Source: Methylobacterium fujisawaense
GTDB taxonomy: Bacteria > Pseudomonadota > Alphaproteobacteria > Rhizobiales > Beijerinckiaceae
NCBI RefSeq assembly: GCF_014138435.1
Contig: NZ_JACJIM010000004.1
Coordinates: 558,001 to 622,000, forward strand
DNA length: 64,000 bases
Reading direction: 5' to 3'
The stretch's first letter is position 1, and every line of letters starts with the position of its first letter. The translations under genes and the position numbers were made by a program. This document shows, piece after piece, positions 42,112 through 51,318 of the stretch. The notes below the pieces were generated by a model. That model was not told where the DNA came from. It ran no database searches and worked only from the letters and a program-made list of their open reading frames with translations.

Positions 42112-42900
42112 TCACGGGTTCAGCACCTTGAGCGCCGCCTCGTGCAGCCGCGGGTCGCCCGCCGCGATCACGCGCCCGCCGCCCGCGGCGGGACCGCCGT
42201 CCCAGGCCGTGACACGCCCCCCGGCCCCCTCGACGATCGGGATGAGGGCGACGATGTCGTAGGGCTTCAGCCCGGCCTCGACGACGAGGTCGATCTGGCC
42301 GGCGGCCAGCATGCAGTAGGCGTAGCAATCGGCGCCGTAGCGGGACATCCGCACCTGCCCCTCCAGCGACCGGAAGCGCTCGGCCTCCGCGCCCGCCGCG
42401 AACAGGCGCGGATCCGTGGTGGCCAGGATCGCCTGGGCGAGGTCCGCGCAGCGCCGTGTCCGCAGTGTCCGCTCGCCCGACGGCGCACGCAGGCGCGCGC
42501 TGCGCCCGTCCCCGGTGAAGCGCTCCGCCAGATAGGGTTGGTGCATCATTCCGCGCACCGGGACGCCGTTGCGGCTCAGCCCGATCAGCGTGCCCCAGGT
42601 CGGCAGGCCTCCGATGAAGGCCCGGGTGCCGTCGATCGGGTCGAGGACCCAGACGCATTCGGCGTCGGTGCGCTCCGAGCCGAATTCCTCGCCGAGGATG
42701 CCGTGGCCCGGAAAGGTCTGGCCGATCATCGCCCGGAGCACGACCTCGGCGGCCCGGTCGGCCTCGGTGACCGGGTCGAACGGCGCTCCGCCGCGGGCCT
42801 TGTCGTCGAGGCCGAACTGGGCGCGGAAGAAAGGCAGGATCGCCTTGCCGGACGCGTCCGCGAGGTCGTCCATGAACCGTCCGAGTTCGACGACGCTCAT
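42112..42900 (-). CDS. hisN: Inositol-monophosphatase family histidinol-phosphatase
   Basis: A 262-residue Mg-dependent phosphatase. The lithium-sensitive family motifs are GEEFGSER, WVLDPIDGTRAFIGG and, near the C-terminus, AGGRVTAWDG with the metal Asp. The text around FIGGLPTWGTLIGL is typical of HisN, which performs the histidinol-phosphate step in alphaproteobacteria lacking HisB-N. ATG 42900 gives the usual length. There are no other his genes nearby, so histidine biosynthesis is inferred from the family; inositol phosphate is the alternative. Confidence 0.82.
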   Translation of the reverse strand: MSVVELGRFMDDLADASGKAILPFFRAQFGLDDKARGGAPFDPVTEADRAAEVVLRAMIGQTFPGHGILGEEFGSERTDAECVWVLDPIDGTRAFIGGLPTWGTLIGLSRNGVPVRGMMHQPYLAERFTGDGRSARLRAPSGERTLRTRRCADLAQAILATTDPRLFAAGAEAERFRSLEGQVRMSRYGADCYAYCMLAAGQIDLVVEAGLKPYDIVALIPIVEGAGGRVTAWDGGPAAGGGRVIAAGDPRLHEAALKVLNP

Positions 42901-43006
42901 CCGTTCCGTTCCCTGCTGTGCCCGAAGGCCGCCCGACCGACTGCCCGATCGACTGCCCGATCCCGACGAAACCGGGGCGCCCCCCCGCCCGTCAAGCCCC
43001 CCGGGC

Positions 43007-45061
43007 TCATGCGTCGGCCGAGGCCGGCAGACGCGGCGCCCCGCGTTCCGGGTCCGGGGCGCCGTCCGGCGCCGCGCCGGGTCCGGCTGCACCGGTGGCG
43101 TCCGCCTGCGCCAGGACCGCCTCGACGGCCTCGCGCAGCGACCCCACCTGCCCATCGGCCTCCGCGGCGCCCCCCGGTCCGCCGGCGAGGCGGCTCGCCC
43201 CGTCATCCTGGGCGAGCCACAGGCCGAGCAGGATCGGCACCCCGGGCAACCGACCCTTCAGCCGGCGGATCAGCCGGCGCAGATGGGTCGGCTCGCCGTC
43301 GAGGGCGAGGGAGACCACGCAGACCATGCGCGCCGTCCCCGGATCGAATCGCCCGATCCGCGCGGAAGCCGTCTCGGCGAAGGGGATCGTGCGGACGCCG
43401 AGGCCGCGCTTCTCCAGGATCTGTGCGAGGATCGCAGCCGCGGCCTCGTCCAGGAAGCCGCGGCCCGCGACGCACAGGACCGCGCCCGCGCGGGTCCAGT
43501 CCTCGGAGAGCGCCTCTGGGGTCGGACCCATCGGCAGCGCGCTGCAGGCGCCCTCCTCCCCGTCGCCGGACGCGGCCGCGACGGCGTCGCTCCGGTCGGA
43601 GAGGTCGGCGATCAGCTCGGCGAGGGCCGCGCGCATCGCCGCCTTCTGCTGGGCGGTCAGCACCCCCCGGGCCGCGTCCTGGGCGGCGAGTTCGAGGGCC
43701 TTGAGCACCACGTCGTCGTAATAGGACGAGAGCGAGCATTGCTGCAGGATCAGCTCGGCATGGCCCAGCACCTCCTCGGCATCGCCCGCCAGGACCCGCT
43801 GATAGAAATTCTGGACGGGGGTCAGGGCCGGCCGGTCGCCGAACAGCACGTCCAGGAATTCCAGACGCTCCACGTAGCGGCCGAGCACGACGAGGCAGAC
43901 GGTGAGCGGCGTCGAGAGCAGCAGGCCGACCGGTCCCCACAGCCAGGTCCAGAACAGCGCCGAGACCAGGACCGCGAAGGGTGAGAGCCCGGTGGATTGC
44001 CCGTAGACGATCGGCTCGAAGACCTGGCCGGTGAGCGGCTCCAGCACGACGAACAGGATCGCCACGGCGATCATCATGTTCCAGCCGGGATCGACCGCGG
44101 CGGCGAGCGCCATCGGCAGGAGGGCCGACAGGACGGCCCCCAGATACGGCACGAAGCGCATCAGGGCCGCGAAGATCGCCCAGAGCACCGGATTCGGCAC
44201 GCCGATCACGTAGAGGCCGATGCCGATCACGATCCCGAAGGCGGCGTTGAGGGCGAGCTGCACCACGAAGTAGCGGCTGAGCCGCTTGGCGGCGTCGTCG
44301 ATCGCCACGGTGGTCCGGTGCAGGTCGCTCGATCCCGCCAGCCGGATCATGCGGTCGCGCAGATCCTCGCGCTGCATCAGCACGAACAGCAGCACCACGA
44401 AGACGATGCCGACCGTCGCCAGCGGATGCATCACCGGCGAGAGCACGGTGGACAGCATCTCGATCGGGCCCGGCGGGCTCGCGGCGACCTCGACCAGGAC
44501 GGGTTTCGGCGCGGCCTGGGGCTGCTCGGGACCCGGCGGCGTCGGGGGCGGTGTCGGCGGCGCGGGCGGCTGCGCCTCCGGGTTGTTCACCTCCTTGGCG
44601 CCGCCATGGAGCGCCCGCCCGATATTGGCGACGTATTCCGTGGCGTGTCCGACGGGCGAGTCGCGCAGCCCGTTGATCTTGCGCTCGATGGTGGCCCGGT
44701 AGCGCGGGACGTCGCCCGCGAGATCCGCCGCCTGGATGCCGATCAGGGTCGCCAGGGCGGCCACGATGCCCAGGGTCAGACCGACGCTGACGCCGACCGC
44801 CACCAGCCGGGGCAGCCGCAGCCGCCGCAGGCGGTTCACCAGCGGGGTGAGCACGAACGACAGGAGCAACGCGATCGCGATGGGGATGAAGATCTCGCGA
44901 CCGAAATACAGGGCCGCGATGATGGTCGCCCCGACAACCACGGGCGACGCCATGGAGGCCCGCGGCGTCTCGGCCGCGGCGACGCGGGTCGGCCGCGGCG
45001 GAAGCAGAGGCGCCCTGGACCGGGCTGCCGGTTCGACCCCGACCGGGGTTTTGGTACCCAT
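43007..45061 (-). CDS. AI-2E family transporter with extra C-terminal cobalamin-binding-like domain
   Basis: A 684-residue membrane protein. Residues about 35-410 are the AI-2E/PerM permease with eight membrane segments and RFVPYLGAVLSALLPMALAA and FEPIVYGQSTGLSPFAVLVSA. A Pro-rich linker (about 165-195) sits in the large loop. The soluble tail from about 415 has a helical part and then, at about 520-610, GAVLCVAGRGFLDEAAAAILAQ and MVCVVSLALDGEPTHLRRLI, which resemble the Rossmann-like fold of B12-binding/regulatory domains. The axial DxHxxG motif is absent. The transported substrate is unknown; AI-2 itself is not assured. Confidence 0.82.
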   Translation of the reverse strand: MGTKTPVGVEPAARSRAPLLPPRPTRVAAAETPRASMASPVVVGATIIAALYFGREIFIPIAIALLLSFVLTPLVNRLRRLRLPRLVAVGVSVGLTLGIVAALATLIGIQAADLAGDVPRYRATIERKINGLRDSPVGHATEYVANIGRALHGGAKEVNNPEAQPPAPPTPPPTPPGPEQPQAAPKPVLVEVAASPPGPIEMLSTVLSPVMHPLATVGIVFVVLLFVLMQREDLRDRMIRLAGSSDLHRTTVAIDDAAKRLSRYFVVQLALNAAFGIVIGIGLYVIGVPNPVLWAIFAALMRFVPYLGAVLSALLPMALAAAVDPGWNMMIAVAILFVVLEPLTGQVFEPIVYGQSTGLSPFAVLVSALFWTWLWGPVGLLLSTPLTVCLVVLGRYVERLEFLDVLFGDRPALTPVQNFYQRVLAGDAEEVLGHAELILQQCSLSSYYDDVVLKALELAAQDAARGVLTAQQKAAMRAALAELIADLSDRSDAVAAASGDGEEGACSALPMGPTPEALSEDWTRAGAVLCVAGRGFLDEAAAAILAQILEKRGLGVRTIPFAETASARIGRFDPGTARMVCVVSLALDGEPTHLRRLIRRLKGRLPGVPILLGLWLAQDDGASRLAGGPGGAAEADGQVGSLREAVEAVLAQADATGAAGPGAAPDGAPDPERGAPRLPASADA

Positions 45062-45175
45062 ACGCTGTTCCGCATCCCGTACGCGACGTGCGGGCCTCCG
45101 CCGGGAGCAACGGAAGCCACGCGCACGGGGAACGGCACGGGGGCTGAAAATGATCCCGCGGGCTGCGCCGGCCGT

Positions 45176-46630
45176 CTACGCCCCCGACACGCCGGCCCGC
45201 GCCACGTCGCCCGCATCCTTCAGTTCGGGCAGCGACCGGCACAGCTGCATCACCCGCTTGGCCTGCGCCTCCGGGAGAATTCCGGCGGCGAGATCGGCGA
45301 ACTTCGCGTCCAGCTGCGCATCGGACATCGGCTTCTCGACGCTGCCGATGGCATGCTCGATGTACCGGTGGACGGTCCGCCCGTCGTTCAGCGTCACGGT
45401 CATGTCGACCTGCGCGGGCTCGATGCCGGGGGTGATCACCGGGACCACCTTCTGGCGCAGCGCCACCACGCGCGGATCGTTCACCGCCCGGTCGCTGAAC
45501 TGCTTCTCGCCGCCCGCGCCCTCCACGAAGGCCACCGCCGCCGCGTGGTAGATGCTGAACTTGCCCTCCAGGCCTGTCTTCGGCGCGGTCTTGCCGGTCA
45601 GCTCCAGCACCAGCGGATGGACCTTCAGGTCGACGCGCTTGATGTCCTCCGGCCGGACGTGGTCGGCGTCGCGGATCTGGATCGCCGCGTCGATCGTCGG
45701 GTGCATGACGATGCCGCAGGCGAAGGGCTTGTAGGTGTTCAGCTGCGCCTCGTAGCGGCTGCCGAGGCCGTCGGTGATCTCCGACCAGTCCTGCTTGGTG
45801 GAGATCGTGTTCGCCCAGCCGCGCTTGGCCTCGATCATCCCGTCCGACGAGGTGAAGCCTTTCGCCGCCAGGATCGCGGCGAACAGGCCGTTGGAGGCTG
45901 CCCGGCCCGGGTTGAAGCTCTTGTTCATCGAGCCGAACGATTCGCGCAGGCCCACGGGCTGCGAGGCGGCGAGCCCCAGCGCGTAGACCATCTGCTGCTC
46001 GGTGAGGCCCATCAGTTTCCCGGCGGCCGCCGCGGCGCCGAACGGCCCGCAGGTGCCGGTGATGTGCCAGCCCGCATCGTAATGGTTCGGGTAGACGGCA
46101 TTGCCGATCCGGCACTCGGTCTCGATCCCGACCACGAGGGCGTCGAGGAAGGCCTTGCCGGTGACCGGCTTCATCTCCGCATAGGCCAGGATCGCCGAGG
46201 CGACCGGGCCGGCGGGGTGGATGATCGTCTTCAGGTGGGTGTCGTCGAAGTCGAAGATGTGGCTCGACACGCCGTTGAGGAAGGCGGCGTTCAGGATGTC
46301 GAACCGCTCGGTCCGGCCGAACAGCCCGGCCTGGGGCGGACCCGAGAAGGGCTGCAGCGCCGAGACCGCCACGTCCACGGTCTCATGGTGCGAGCCGCCG
46401 ATCGCCACCCCCACCCAGTTGAGGACGCTGCGCACGCTCTCGCGGCGGACCGGATCGGGCAGCGTGTCGTAGGACGACCCCAGGATCCATTGGGCGAGGA
46501 TCTTCGTGACGTGCGGCGGCGGCGTCTTGGCGGCGGGCTTTGCCGCCTCGGCGGCCTCTCCGGCCTGCAGCGCGGGCGTCGCGAGGGCGAGCCCCGCGGC
46601 CCCGATGAGCGAGCGGCGATTCATCGACAT
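45176..46630 (-). CDS. MmgE/PrpD family protein with a Tat-like signal
   Basis: A 484-residue protein of the MmgE/PrpD family, which includes 2-methylcitrate and cis-aconitate decarboxylase-type enzymes. Family stretches are SHIFDFDDTHLKTIIHPAGPV, ALVVGIETECRIGNAVYPNHYDAGWH and KPFACGIVMHPTIDA. Unlike PrpD it begins with MSMNRRSLIGAAGLALATPALQAG, a Tat-type signal with a twin-Arg-like NRRSL, so it may be exported. It is not beside prpB or prpC. Substrate and activity are not known from the sequence. Confidence 0.85.
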   Translation of the reverse strand: MSMNRRSLIGAAGLALATPALQAGEAAEAAKPAAKTPPPHVTKILAQWILGSSYDTLPDPVRRESVRSVLNWVGVAIGGSHHETVDVAVSALQPFSGPPQAGLFGRTERFDILNAAFLNGVSSHIFDFDDTHLKTIIHPAGPVASAILAYAEMKPVTGKAFLDALVVGIETECRIGNAVYPNHYDAGWHITGTCGPFGAAAAAGKLMGLTEQQMVYALGLAASQPVGLRESFGSMNKSFNPGRAASNGLFAAILAAKGFTSSDGMIEAKRGWANTISTKQDWSEITDGLGSRYEAQLNTYKPFACGIVMHPTIDAAIQIRDADHVRPEDIKRVDLKVHPLVLELTGKTAPKTGLEGKFSIYHAAAVAFVEGAGGEKQFSDRAVNDPRVVALRQKVVPVITPGIEPAQVDMTVTLNDGRTVHRYIEHAIGSVEKPMSDAQLDAKFADLAAGILPEAQAKRVMQLCRSLPELKDAGDVARAGVSGA

Positions 46631-46743
46631 GGCGTTCTCCCAGGCAGGGCCGCTCCCGGCGGCTCCGGTTGGTCGACATGATAATGAATTCGATTGTGTC
46701 CGGTCAGCCGGGGCGTTTCATCGCGCCCGGTCTGACACCGCTG

Positions 46744-48036
46744 TCAGACCAGGACCGGCAGCGCCTCCTGCTCGCCCACGCCGAAGACCCGCCGGTAGCG
46801 GGCGACCTCGTCGGCCGGGCCCTGCGCCTTGGTGGGATTGTCGGAGAGTTTCACGGTGGGTCGGCCCTTCGCCTCCGTGACCTTGCAGACGATGGAGACC
46901 GGATCGAGCTTGCCGTCCGGCAGGAGGCCGCGGAAATCGTTGGTGAGCAGCGTGCCCCAGCCGTAGCCGATGCGCATGCGCCCGTGGAACCGGGCGTGGA
47001 TGCGCTCGATCTCGTCGATGTCGAGCCCGTCGGAGAAGATCGCGAGCTTGTCCCGCGGATCGTGCCCGCGCGCCTGCCAGAACCGGATCACCTCCTCGCC
47101 GCCCTCGATCGGATCCTTCGAATCGATGCGGATGCCGGTCCAGTCGCTGACCCAGTCGGGAGCATTGGCCAGGAATCCGGTGGTCCCGTAGGTGTCGGGC
47201 AGGATCACCAGCAGGTTGCCGCCGTAATCCTCCTGCCAGTCGGCCAGCACCGCGTAGGGCGCGGCGGCGAGCGCCCCGTCGTCCTCGGCGAGGGCGGCGT
47301 AGACCATCGGCAACTCGTGGGCGTTGGTGCCCACCGGCTCGACCTCCTGCCGCGCGGCGATCAGGCAGTTCGAGGTGCCGAGGAACGCGCCGCCCAAGCC
47401 CTCGGCCATGGCCTGCACGCACCAGTCCTGCCAGAGGAAGCCGTGGCGGCGGCGCGTGCCGAAATCCGCCACCGACAGGTCCGGCAGCTTCTGAAGCCGC
47501 TCGATCTTCTCCCAGACCCGGGTCATGGCCCGGGCGTAGAGCACCTGAAGGTCGAGCTTGCCGAGGCCCCGCAGCACGGCGCGCGCCCGCAGCTCGTTGA
47601 GGATCGCGAGCGCCGGGACCTCCCACATCGTGGTCTCGATCCAGGGACCGTGGAAGGTCAGCTCGTACTGGCCGTCATGGACGGCGAGCTCGTAGTCGGG
47701 GAGCCGGAAGGTCTCGAACCACGCCACGAATTCCGGCCCGAGGATGCGCCCCTGGCCGCGGAACACGTTGCCGCGCAGCCAGGTGATCTCGCTCTTGCTC
47801 AGCCGCAACGTCCGGGCATGATCGAGCTGTTCGCGCAGCAGGCCGGCATCGACCTCGTCGGCGATGCGGATGCGCCGCGTGCGGTTGGTGATGCCGAAGG
47901 TGGTCTCGATCGCGGGGTGCCGGCGCAGGATCGTCTGCGCCATCAGCAGCTTGTAGAAATCGGTGTCGAGCAGCGACCGCACGATCGGGTCGATGCGGAA
48001 ACTGTGATCGTAGACCCGCTTCGCCAGATCGAGCAT
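46744..48036 (-). CDS. pncB: Nicotinate phosphoribosyltransferase
   Basis: A 430-residue enzyme of NAD salvage that joins nicotinate with PRPP, driven by ATP hydrolysis. Family stretches are [20 protein letters not shown] near the N-terminus, [42 protein letters not shown] (with the phospho-accepting His) and [29 protein letters not shown]. Full length. It stands alone, convergent with nothing close; a possible hairpin follows the neighbouring gene. Confidence 0.95.
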   Translation of the reverse strand: MLDLAKRVYDHSFRIDPIVRSLLDTDFYKLLMAQTILRRHPAIETTFGITNRTRRIRIADEVDAGLLREQLDHARTLRLSKSEITWLRGNVFRGQGRILGPEFVAWFETFRLPDYELAVHDGQYELTFHGPWIETTMWEVPALAILNELRARAVLRGLGKLDLQVLYARAMTRVWEKIERLQKLPDLSVADFGTRRRHGFLWQDWCVQAMAEGLGGAFLGTSNCLIAARQEVEPVGTNAHELPMVYAALAEDDGALAAAPYAVLADWQEDYGGNLLVILPDTYGTTGFLANAPDWVSDWTGIRIDSKDPIEGGEEVIRFWQARGHDPRDKLAIFSDGLDIDEIERIHARFHGRMRIGYGWGTLLTNDFRGLLPDGKLDPVSIVCKVTEAKGRPTVKLSDNPTKAQGPADEVARYRRVFGVGEQEALPVLV

Positions 48037-48101
48037 TCTTTTCGCACTCTGCCGCGCTTCGATGGCGCAGAGCGCATGCCGAGCCCGCGCCCGTCAAGAA
48101 G

Positions 48102-48131
48102 ACGGGCGGCCTCCTCCCGGAAACCGCCCGT
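48102..48131. terminator. Hairpin between the flavin-oxidase gene and pncB
   Basis: ACGGGCGG and CCGCCCGT form a perfect 8-bp stem with a 14-nt loop, 28 bp after the flavin-oxidase stop codon on the minus strand. No T-run follows. Confidence 0.4.
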
Positions 48132-48158
48132 GCGAACGCCTGTCCTGAAGACCGATCC

Positions 48159-48662
48159 TCAGGCGAGGTCGACCTTCTTGGTCTCGGTCTTGGGGCTCTC
48201 GCCGGTGAGGGAGGCCTTCACGTAGCCGTAGAGGTGCAGCATCGTGCTGTTGGGGCTGTCCCAGTACTCGCCCTTCTCCGGATGGACGCGGATCAGCGCC
48301 ACCTCGGGATCATTCTTGCCGTTGGGGAACCACGTCTTCAGGCTCTCATTCCACTTGGCGTCGATGATCGCCTGATCGCGGACGATCTCGGCCTTGCCGG
48401 CCACCGAGACGTAGTTCTGGCTCGACGGGTCAGAATAGGCGAGGTTGATCTGGTTGTCGCGGCTGATCTCCGTCGTCTTGGGCGAGTGCAGCTTGGTGAA
48501 GAACCACAGGTCGCCGTTCTCGTCGGCATCGTTGTTCCACATCGGGCGGCTGTTGAGCGTGCCGTCGGAATCGACGGTGGTCATCATGGCGATCTTCACG
48601 TCCTTGATGAGCTCGAACAGCTTCTTCGCGCCTTCGTGGTCGCGGTGGTTGCCCTGATGCAT
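48159..48662 (-). CDS. Pyridoxamine 5'-phosphate oxidase-like general stress protein
   Basis: A 167-residue split-barrel flavin/deazaflavin-binding protein like general stress protein 26. Family text is KIAMMTTVDSDGTLNSRPMWNND, LWFFTKLHSPKTTEI and VSVAGKAEIVRD, with WFPNGKNDPEVALIRVHPEKGEYWDS downstream. The full PNPOx C-terminal domain is absent, so it is not true PdxH. There is no signal peptide. Cofactor (FMN, F420 or heme) is unknown. It is divergent from the small exported protein gene. Confidence 0.87.
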   Translation of the reverse strand: MHQGNHRDHEGAKKLFELIKDVKIAMMTTVDSDGTLNSRPMWNNDADENGDLWFFTKLHSPKTTEISRDNQINLAYSDPSSQNYVSVAGKAEIVRDQAIIDAKWNESLKTWFPNGKNDPEVALIRVHPEKGEYWDSPNSTMLHLYGYVKASLTGESPKTETKKVDLA

Positions 48663-48790
48663 GAAAATGGTCTCCTACGCGTCGTGTCGGTCCCGGCGGG
48701 CCTCTCCGAGAGGGGGGCCGCCGAAGGCTGCCCCGACAACGGATCAATCTCCCGTTGGTTCAGCTTGCCCGTGCGGTGACGGAGGTTCGG

Positions 48791-49078
48791 ATGAAACGCG
48801 TTCGGATGATCGTCCGTGCGGCGGTGCCGCTGGTGCTGGTCACCCTCGGCCTCAGCCTGCGGCCGGCCGCGGCCGAGGTGCGCTTCGGCCCGGGCGTGCG
48901 CATCGGCGGGCATGACTTCTCGCACCGGCGCTATGGCAGCGTCCATATCGAGCGCGTGAAGCGCCTGCGTGGCCCCCTCGGCTGCCGCCGCCTGCGTCAC
49001 GGCGTCTACCGGCGCGGCGACGGGACCGTGGTGCGCGGACCCATGGAAGACTGTAACCTCATCGTTCGACCGCGATGA
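48791..49078 (+). CDS. Small exported protein of unknown function
   Basis: A 95-residue protein starting at ATG 48791, with GGAGG 5 bp upstream. A signal peptide (RMIVRAAVPLVLVTLGLSLR, cleavage after AAAE or nearby) is followed by a small basic domain with FGPGVRIGGHDFSHRRYG. Two cysteines (LGCRRLRH and EDCNLIV) may form a disulfide in the periplasm. I do not recognise a family beyond small secreted proteins of related genomes. Confidence 0.7.
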   Translation: MKRVRMIVRAAVPLVLVTLGLSLRPAAAEVRFGPGVRIGGHDFSHRRYGSVHIERVKRLRGPLGCRRLRHGVYRRGDGTVVRGPMEDCNLIVRPR

Positions 49079-49246
49079 CCGAAGACGACCGAAGACGACC
49101 GCGGAGCGGCGCGGGGCCGATCAGGCCGGGACGGGCGTCGGGACGCAGGCGATCGGGCCGGTCGTCGATTGAGGACGCGGGGTCTGGTGTTCTCGGCCCG
49201 CTCGGTTACATGCACGGGCATACTTGTTTGCCCGCTGGAGGACATC

Positions 49247-50395
49247 TTGGCGATTACCCGCGACGACGTGCTGAAGGCGCTCGCCAGCGTCACCGTCGAT
49301 GCCGCCGGCACCACCCTGCCGGGCTCCGGCCGGCTCTCCCAGGTCGTGGTCGATCCGAACAACCGGGTGATGTTCTCGATCCTGGTCGATCCCAGCGAGG
49401 CCGAGCGGTTCGAGCCGGTGCGGCGGCAGGCGGAAGGGCGCGTCCTGCAGATGCCGGGCGTCTCGGGCGTGTTCGCGAGCCTCACCTCCGAGCGGAGCCA
49501 GAGCCATCCGGCGCAGAGCAGCGCCGCCCCGCGTCCCGTGACGCCGCCGCCGGTCGCACCGCCGCGGCCCGGCGCGCCGCCGAACCAGGGTCCGCAGATC
49601 GCGGGCGTGCGCCACATCGTGGCGGTGGCCTCCGGCAAGGGCGGCGTCGGCAAGTCCACCACCGCCTGCAACCTCGCCCTGGCGCTCCAGGCCCAGGGGC
49701 TGAAGGTCGGCCTCCTCGACGCCGACATCTACGGCCCGTCGGTGCCCAAGCTGTTCGGCCTCTCGGGCAAGCCCACCGTCGTGGACAACAAGGCCATGGA
49801 GCCGATGGTCGGCTACGGGCTCAAGGTCATGTCGATCGGCTTCCTGATCGAGCCCGAGACGGCCATGATCTGGCGCGGCCCGATGGTCCAGTCGGCCATC
49901 ACCCAGATGCTGCGGGACGTGCTCTGGGGCGAGCTCGACGTGCTCCTCGTCGACATGCCGCCCGGTACCGGTGACGCGCAGCTCACCATGGCGCAGGCGA
50001 CGCCGCTCTCAGGCGCCGTGATCGTCTCCACACCCCAGGACCTCGCTCTGATCGATGCCCGGCGCGGCGTCACCATGTTCAAGAAGGTCGCGGTGCCGAT
50101 CCTCGGCGTGATCGAGAACATGGCGACCTTCGTCTGCCCGAATTGCGGCCACGCCTCGCACATCTTCGGACATGGCGGCGCGCGCATCGAGGCGCAGCGT
50201 CTCGGCGTGCCGTTCCTCGGCGAGGTGCCCCTCGACATGACCATCCGGGAGACCTCGGATTCCGGCCGGCCCGTGGTGGCCACCGACCCGGACGGGCCGC
50301 ACGCGAAGGTCTATCGGGAGATCGCCGCCCAGCTCTGGGCGAACCTGTCCGGTGCGCCGGCCGGGCGGACGGCGCCGAAGATCGTCTTCGAGTGA
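49247..50395 (+). CDS. mrp: Mrp/NBP35 family iron-sulfur cluster carrier ATPase
   Basis: A 382-residue P-loop scaffold that carries and delivers Fe-S clusters. The N-terminal domain (residues 1-85, ITRDDVLKALASVTVDAAG) is MIP18-like; a Pro-rich linker follows, then the ATPase with the deviant Walker A ASGKGGVGKSTTACNLA, VDMPPGTGDAQLTMAQ and the cluster-ligand pair VCPNCGHASH. The TTG at 49247 is preferred because CTGGAGGA lies before it and the earlier frame is not conserved. It ends 4 bp before mobA. Confidence 0.92.
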   Translation: MAITRDDVLKALASVTVDAAGTTLPGSGRLSQVVVDPNNRVMFSILVDPSEAERFEPVRRQAEGRVLQMPGVSGVFASLTSERSQSHPAQSSAAPRPVTPPPVAPPRPGAPPNQGPQIAGVRHIVAVASGKGGVGKSTTACNLALALQAQGLKVGLLDADIYGPSVPKLFGLSGKPTVVDNKAMEPMVGYGLKVMSIGFLIEPETAMIWRGPMVQSAITQMLRDVLWGELDVLLVDMPPGTGDAQLTMAQATPLSGAVIVSTPQDLALIDARRGVTMFKKVAVPILGVIENMATFVCPNCGHASHIFGHGGARIEAQRLGVPFLGEVPLDMTIRETSDSGRPVVATDPDGPHAKVYREIAAQLWANLSGAPAGRTAPKIVFE

Positions 50396-50399
50396 GACC

Positions 50400-51044
50400 G
50401 TGCCCGCCCCTCCGGTCCTGGGCCTGATCCTGGCCGGCGGGCAGGCGCGGCGGATGGGCGGGGGCGACAAGCCGCTGCTGCGCCTCGACGGGCGGACCCT
50501 GCTGGAGCGGGTGGTCGAACGGCTCGGGCCGCAATGCGGGGCGGGGCTCGCCCTCAGCGCCAACGGCGACCCGGCCCGGTTTTCCGGGTTTCCCGGGCCG
50601 GTCCTGCCGGATCCGCTGCCGGATCAGCCGGGCCCGCTCGCCGGCATCCTCGCCGGGCTGGAACACGCCGCAGGACATGGGATGGCGCGGGTGGTGAGCG
50701 TGTCGGGCGACGCGCCCTTCCTGCCGGAGGATCTGGTGGCGCGGCTATGCGCGGCCGGCCCTGAATCGGGCATTGCCCTGGCTGCCTCGGGCGCGCGGCG
50801 GCACTTCACGATCGCCCTCTGGCCGACGATTCTGCGCGACGACCTGCGGGACTATCTGGGGCGCGGCGAGCGCCGCGTCGGCGCCTTCATCGACCGCCAT
50901 GGCGCAGCGGTGGCGTCCTGGCCGGTCGAGCCGGTGGACCCGTTCCTCAACGTCAACACGCCAGAGGATCTGGCCGCGGCGGAAGCGCTCGGACTCAGGT
51001 CAGGATCTGAAGGCCATGTTTCTGGACGATCGTCAGGACCTTGA
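50400..51044 (+). CDS. mobA: Molybdenum cofactor guanylyltransferase
   Basis: A 214-residue nucleotidyltransferase that adds GMP to molybdopterin. The family loop LILAGGQARRMGGGDKPLLRLDG is at the N-terminus, followed by SVSGDAPFLPEDLV, which holds the metal Asp, and the C-terminal NVNTPEDLAAAEAL. A GTG at 50400, 4 bp after the mrp stop, gives the normal length; the frame upstream lies within mrp. The end runs about 50 bp into the antitoxin gene on the other strand. MobB is not next to it. Confidence 0.92.
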   Translation: MPAPPVLGLILAGGQARRMGGGDKPLLRLDGRTLLERVVERLGPQCGAGLALSANGDPARFSGFPGPVLPDPLPDQPGPLAGILAGLEHAAGHGMARVVSVSGDAPFLPEDLVARLCAAGPESGIALAASGARRHFTIALWPTILRDDLRDYLGRGERRVGAFIDRHGAAVASWPVEPVDPFLNVNTPEDLAAAEALGLRSGSEGHVSGRSSGP

Positions 51045-51318
51045 GCGCCATGCCGCTGGGCTTCTTGGCGGCCGTCTCCCACTTCTCGACCGTGCTCTCG
51101 CTCGTGTTGAGATAGCGGGCGAAGACCGGCTGACTCACGTTGAGGCTTTCGCGAAGCCGCTTGATCTGAGCTGGCTCGATCGCGGGCGGCGCGGTGAGGC
51201 ATGCTTCGTCGAACCAGCGCATCGTCGCCATGTCGGTCACACCAGCCTCATGGAGGGCTGCGGCGGTCGCATGAATCGACTCGAAGGCGTCACCTTTAAA
51301 TGTCCGCTTCCCCACCAT
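50995..51318 (-). CDS. Antitoxin with Xre/HigA-type helix-turn-helix
   Basis: A 107-residue protein. The C-terminal helix-turn-helix at about 55-95 (IKRLRESLNVSQPVFARYLNTS, then STVEKWETAAKKPSGMALKVL) is the NadS/HigA-like Xre type seen with RelE-family toxins. The start MVGKRTFKGDAFESIH at 51318 fits family N-termini. It overlaps the toxin gene by 23 bp and its 3' end overlaps mobA by 50 bp on the opposite strand. The toxin-first order is common for this branch. It probably represses the pair. Confidence 0.82.
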   Translation of the reverse strand: MVGKRTFKGDAFESIHATAAALHEAGVTDMATMRWFDEACLTAPPAIEPAQIKRLRESLNVSQPVFARYLNTSESTVEKWETAAKKPSGMALKVLTIVQKHGLQILT

